This document shows, piece after piece, positions 13,987-16,120 of a DNA stretch of 16,120 nt (position 1 is the first letter of the stretch; the number at the start of each line of letters is the position of its first letter). The translations under genes were made by a program, and so were the position numbers. The notes under the pieces were generated by a model that did not search any database, had not been told where the DNA came from, and worked only from the letters and a program-made list of their open reading frames with translations. This stretch comes from JAZNGX01 sp045576675 (lineage in GTDB: Bacteria; Bacillota; Clostridia; Monoglobales; Firm-18), in NCBI GenBank assembly GCA_045576675.1, contig JAZNGX010000083.1, positions 1-16,120 of the forward strand, read 5' to 3'.

Positions 13987-14658
13987 ATGGATGGAGTACA
14001 AAAACTTGTAAAAAACGAACTGAAAGAACCATTAAAAAAACTTGGGTTTAAAACCAGAAAATTCAATTTTTACAGACAAGTTAATGGTGTTGTTCAAGGC
14101 TTTAAAATATATGCATACGGACATTATACAATCAGATATAATATGTTTCCTCTTATTTATGGTAGGGAATATGACAATTATGTTTTTGAGGGGAATGAAA
14201 TTGCAGCGTTGACAAATCCGGAAAGAGAAACATTTTTAAATGTTATTCCTTGGGGTGAAAATATTACAGAAGAAGATATGGTTAATGCGTGGGTTAACAG
14301 ATATGAAAAATATAAAGATTTTGCTAAACAGTTGATAGATGAAACATATCAGTATTTACTACCTTTATTTGATAAATATAGTTTGCCTGAAAAACATTTA
14401 GATAATGGTAGTTGGAAAAGATATAATCCTTTTCTTTATTCAGAGAGAACTGAATGGTGTTTGCAAGCTCGTAATTTTGATTTGGCTTATTTGAATTTAG
14501 AAAAAGCAATAGTAGAAGAAAAAAATTATGCTAATACATATCCAATGGAAAGAATGTTACTATATAAGAGTTACTTTGACAGAAATGATATGAGTGGACT
14601 AGAAGAATACATTAGAGAAAAAGAGATGATAACATTAAAATCATTTGGATTAAAATGA
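13987..14658 (+). CDS. DUF4304-like protein of unknown function, 223 aa
   Basis: ATG 13987 is chosen because GAAAGG (13971-13976) is 10 nt upstream; a longer TTG-initiated frame from 13948 starts inside the mobile element. The N-terminal half (LKKLGFKTRKFNFYRQVNG, then a KIYAYGHYTIRYNMFPLIYG strand pair) resembles the DUF4304 fold as I remember it. The C-terminal half is helical and rich in aromatic and acidic residues, with a repeat-like YLNLEKAIVEEKNY segment. No signal peptide or membrane segment. Its base and codon use is clearly more AT-rich than the ABC or rlmCD genes, which fits horizontal transfer together with the toxin-antitoxin pair beside it. Family call is tentative and function unknown. 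Confidence 0.6.
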   Translation: MDGVQKLVKNELKEPLKKLGFKTRKFNFYRQVNGVVQGFKIYAYGHYTIRYNMFPLIYGREYDNYVFEGNEIAALTNPERETFLNVIPWGENITEEDMVNAWVNRYEKYKDFAKQLIDETYQYLLPLFDKYSLPEKHLDNGSWKRYNPFLYSERTEWCLQARNFDLAYLNLEKAIVEEKNYANTYPMERMLLYKSYFDRNDMSGLEEYIREKEMITLKSFGLK

Positions 14659-14830
14659 TTTTTTGTCTTAACTTAACACGAACTTCTCATTAAAAACTTT
14701 GGCATCAAGATTATATAGTCTTTATAGGGATGTTGTGTCGAATTATGTTGGAAAAAGAGAACAAATATGCAAATGTATTAATATACCAAAAAATGTGTGT
14801 ATATTGTTATGATAATGCACATACAGTATA

Positions 14831-14859
14831 TTGACACATTATCTCTAACGTGCTATAAT
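14831..14859 (+). promoter_or_regulatory. Promoter of the DinJ/YafQ-type operon
   Basis: TTGACA (14831-14836), a 17-nt spacer and TATAAT (14854-14859) with a TGC extended -10: essentially consensus. TTATCT (14839-14844) and AGATAA (14860-14865) form an inverted repeat around the -10 box and are a candidate operator for autorepression by the antitoxin. The stretch 14659-14830 has no gene that I can support. Confidence 0.8.
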
Positions 14860-14879
14860 AGATAAGGGAGGATGATAAT

Positions 14880-15155
14880 ATGGCAATTACAAATATTACT
14901 ATGCGTATAGATGAAGAATTGAAGTCTCAGTTGCAGGAATTAGTTTCAAATCTGGGTATGGATATGACAACTTTTTTTACATTATCTGCTAAGCAGGCTA
15001 TAAGAGAACAGGGAATACCATTTGATATATCAATGCGTATTCCAAATAAAGATACGATTGAAGCAATAGAAGAAGTGAAAGCAATGAAGAAAGATCCTTC
15101 ACTTGGAAAAACATATACAAATGTTGATGATATGATGAAGGAGTTACTAAATTAA
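14880..15155 (+). CDS. DinJ/RelB-family antitoxin
   Basis: A 91-aa protein. The N-terminal TNITMRIDEELKSQLQEL is a ribbon-helix-helix DNA-binding and dimerisation segment; the C-terminal half (about 55-91), ending in VDDMMKELL, is the usual toxin-wrapping region. It would neutralise the toxin encoded next and repress the shared promoter. Ribosome site GGGAGG (14866-14871), spacing about 8 nt. Its stop codon overlaps the toxin start by one base (TAATG), ensuring coupled synthesis with antitoxin first. Confidence 0.9.
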   Translation: MAITNITMRIDEELKSQLQELVSNLGMDMTTFFTLSAKQAIREQGIPFDISMRIPNKDTIEAIEEVKAMKKDPSLGKTYTNVDDMMKELLN

Positions 15156-15427
15156 TGTATTCGATTAGACCTACCACAAAGTTTCAGAGGGATTTAAAGC
15201 GAATTCAAAAAAGAGGATATAATATTTCTCTTCTTACAGAAGTAATTAAAAAGTTAGCAAATGGAGAACAACTTCCGGAAAAGAATAAGGATCATAATTT
15301 GCTGGGTGAATATGCCGGATGTCGGGAATGTCATATCACGCCTGATTGGTTATTGATATATGAGATTACGGACGATGAATTAATATTATATCTCACACGT
15401 ACAGGAACACATAGTGATTTGTTTTAA
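15155..15427 (+). CDS. YafQ-family mRNA interferase toxin
   Basis: A 90-aa RelE-superfamily toxin that would cut mRNA in the ribosomal A site. Residues matching the E. coli YafQ active site are all present: His47, His60, Asp64, Trp65, Arg82, His86 and Phe90 (TRTGTHSDLF end). Overlaps its antitoxin by one base. No truncation or missing catalytic residue, so it looks functional. The pair may stabilise the surrounding island. Confidence 0.92.
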   Translation: MYSIRPTTKFQRDLKRIQKRGYNISLLTEVIKKLANGEQLPEKNKDHNLLGEYAGCRECHITPDWLLIYEITDDELILYLTRTGTHSDLF

Positions 15428-15431
15428 CAAA

Positions 15432-15461
15432 AACCGATGCGGATTTCTTCCTGCATCGGTT
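15432..15461. terminator. Hairpin after the toxin gene
   Basis: A perfect 9-bp stem (15432-15440 with 15453-15461). On the plus strand it is followed by AAAAAA rather than T, while on the minus strand a TTTTTG tract follows. It therefore terminates best in the minus direction and is a doubtful terminator for the toxin-antitoxin mRNA. Confidence 0.55.
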
Positions 15462-15462
15462 A

Positions 15463-15494
15463 AAAAATTTTGTCCCTAACTTGACAAAATCATA
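15463..15494. repeat. 32-nt direct repeat, copy 2
   Basis: Same sequence as 13910-13941 except one base. It lies between the toxin-gene hairpin and the RDD remnant, and its last bases run in frame into that remnant. Confidence 0.85.
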
Positions 15495-15614
15495 GTAAGA
15501 GTTATCAGAAATATAACAAGGTCTATTGAGGCACTTTTGGTTTTGTTTGAAAAGCAAAGATTAGGTGACAGATTGGCAAAAACAAAGGTTGTGAACAATT
15601 ATCTTTTATTTTAA
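15492..15614 (+). pseudogene. C-terminal remnant of an RDD-family membrane protein
   Basis: The frame reads a VIRNITRSIEALLVLF block followed by EKQRLGDRLAKTKVV, eight more residues and a stop at 15612-15614. The RN-x-x-R-x-x-E and QRLGD-x-(L/I)A-x-T-x-V pattern is the hallmark C-terminus of RDD transporters/membrane proteins. The upstream part is missing and is replaced by the 32-nt repeat, so this is a truncated pseudogene. No ribosome site or start codon. The rest of the stretch to 15674 shows only a weak 8-bp hairpin (15632-15651) and an 11-nt repeat (15611-15621, 15665-15675). Confidence 0.65.
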
Positions 15615-15690
15615 CTTAATGACAAGTTTGCGAGTGCAATAGCTTGCATTCTAAGCTTATATAATTAACTTAATGGAGGGAATCAAAAAA

Positions 15691-16059
15691 ATGGAACCAA
15701 AACAGGAACGCATAAAAGCGTTTCAGATAGGCGTAGTTTGTATTTTTTCATATCTTGCAAGCTATTATATGCGAAATATATTGGGTATATCAACGCCCGG
15801 AATGCTTGAAACAGGATTGTTTACAAAAGAAATTGTCGGAACGCTTTCGTCTGTTTATTTTCTGGCATATGCTATAGGTCAGTTAATTAACGGAGTGATT
15901 GGTGACAGAGTTAAATCAAAAAATATGGTGGCGTGCGGATTAAGCATATGCGGAATTGCATCAATAACCTTTGCTTATACACAAAGCTTTTATATTCAAC
16001 TTCACCTGTTGATAAGAAACTTGCATTCATCCCTCCACCAAAAGATAATGGTTTCATAA
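15691..16059 (+). pseudogene. MFS transporter, N-terminal fragment with a broken 3' end
   Basis: ATG 15691 has GGAGGG (15675-15680) 10 nt upstream. The first 100 or so residues are clearly an MFS protein: a first helix with FQIGVVCIFSYLASYYMRNI, a second with LSSVYFLAYAIGQLINGVIG, and the DRVKSK loop between helices 2 and 3 (the usual MFS GxxxD-R-x-x-K signature). From about position 15990 the reading frame leaves MFS sequence and reads the antisense of a cysteine desulfurase, stopping at 16059. Normal members have about 400-450 aa. Substrate unknown; the sequence resembles organophosphate antiporter-type MFS proteins. Confidence 0.78.
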
Positions 16060-16120
16060 CTTCAAGCAATTCTTCTTTCCCATATAACACACCAACACCA
16101 GTAGGCCCTAACATCTTATG
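15989..16120 (-). CDS. Cysteine desulfurase / class V aminotransferase fragment
   Basis: Read leftward from the window end: HKM, then LGPTGVGVLYGKEELLE, then MKPLSFGGGMNASF and STGEVEYK. This is the PLP-lysine region of SufS/CsdA-type cysteine desulfurases; the HK at 16120-16115 contains the lysine that holds PLP. Only about 44 residues are present; the C-terminal part past EYK is missing because the sequence changes to the MFS gene near 15990, and the N-terminal part lies beyond the window. Confidence 0.75.

Noticed and set aside
14799..14833. Two GTATATTG copies upstream of the DinJ-type gene as operators
   Set aside because: AT-rich 8-mers in an AT-rich region; the second merely overlaps the -35 box. 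The TTATCT/AGATAA pair around the -10 box is a better candidate.

Overview
The window looks like chromosomal DNA of a low- to mid-GC Firmicute, most likely an uncultured gut-type Clostridia. The basis is the gene set (a metK/topoisomerase IV A cluster, YycH and YycI, an RlmCD-type methyltransferase, a heterodimeric ABC exporter), strong GGAGG ribosome sites and near-consensus sigma-A promoters. No tRNA, rRNA or CRISPR array was seen.

Layout. (1) 1-4011, minus strand: an operon with its own promoter (3983-4011) carrying a small COG2426-type membrane protein, S-adenosylmethionine synthetase (metK) and a topoisomerase IV A-like subunit, ended by a perfect hairpin terminator at 64-94. (2) 4072-4560, plus: a strong promoter, a structured RNA of about 185 nt with its own terminator, then an 82-aa protein of unknown function. 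(3) 4649-4934: a compact locus with two convergent consensus promoters. The minus strand encodes a 19-residue hydrophobic peptide with an excellent ribosome site; the plus strand makes a short RNA ending over the 3' end of the peptide gene. This has the architecture of a type I toxin-antitoxin. (4) 5090-9883, plus: a secreted Ig-like protein, an attenuator-like hairpin, yycH, yycI, a short QueG-like iron-sulfur reductase and rlmCD. (5) 9905-13610, minus: a two-gene heterodimeric ABC exporter that shares an 18-bp bidirectional terminator with rlmCD. (6) 13611-15615, plus: an AT-rich accessory island. It has an orphan promoter, a 245-bp element with imperfect terminal inverted repeats that is packed with small hairpins, a DUF4304-like gene, a DinJ/YafQ-type toxin-antitoxin pair and a C-terminal remnant of an RDD-family membrane protein. 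A 32-nt repeat brackets the cargo. (7) 15691-16120: the start of an MFS transporter that breaks off near 15990 into the antisense of a PLP-dependent cysteine desulfurase. This is either a real rearrangement or a chimeric contig end.

How the parts work together. metK supplies SAM, which RlmCD-type enzymes use. YycH and YycI are membrane-anchored partners of the WalK kinase, but walRK is not in this window. The ABC pair forms one exporter with one intact and one degenerate ATP site. The most interesting parts are the 19-aa peptide locus, the structured RNA at 4107-4292, and the hairpin-array element with its flanking repeats.
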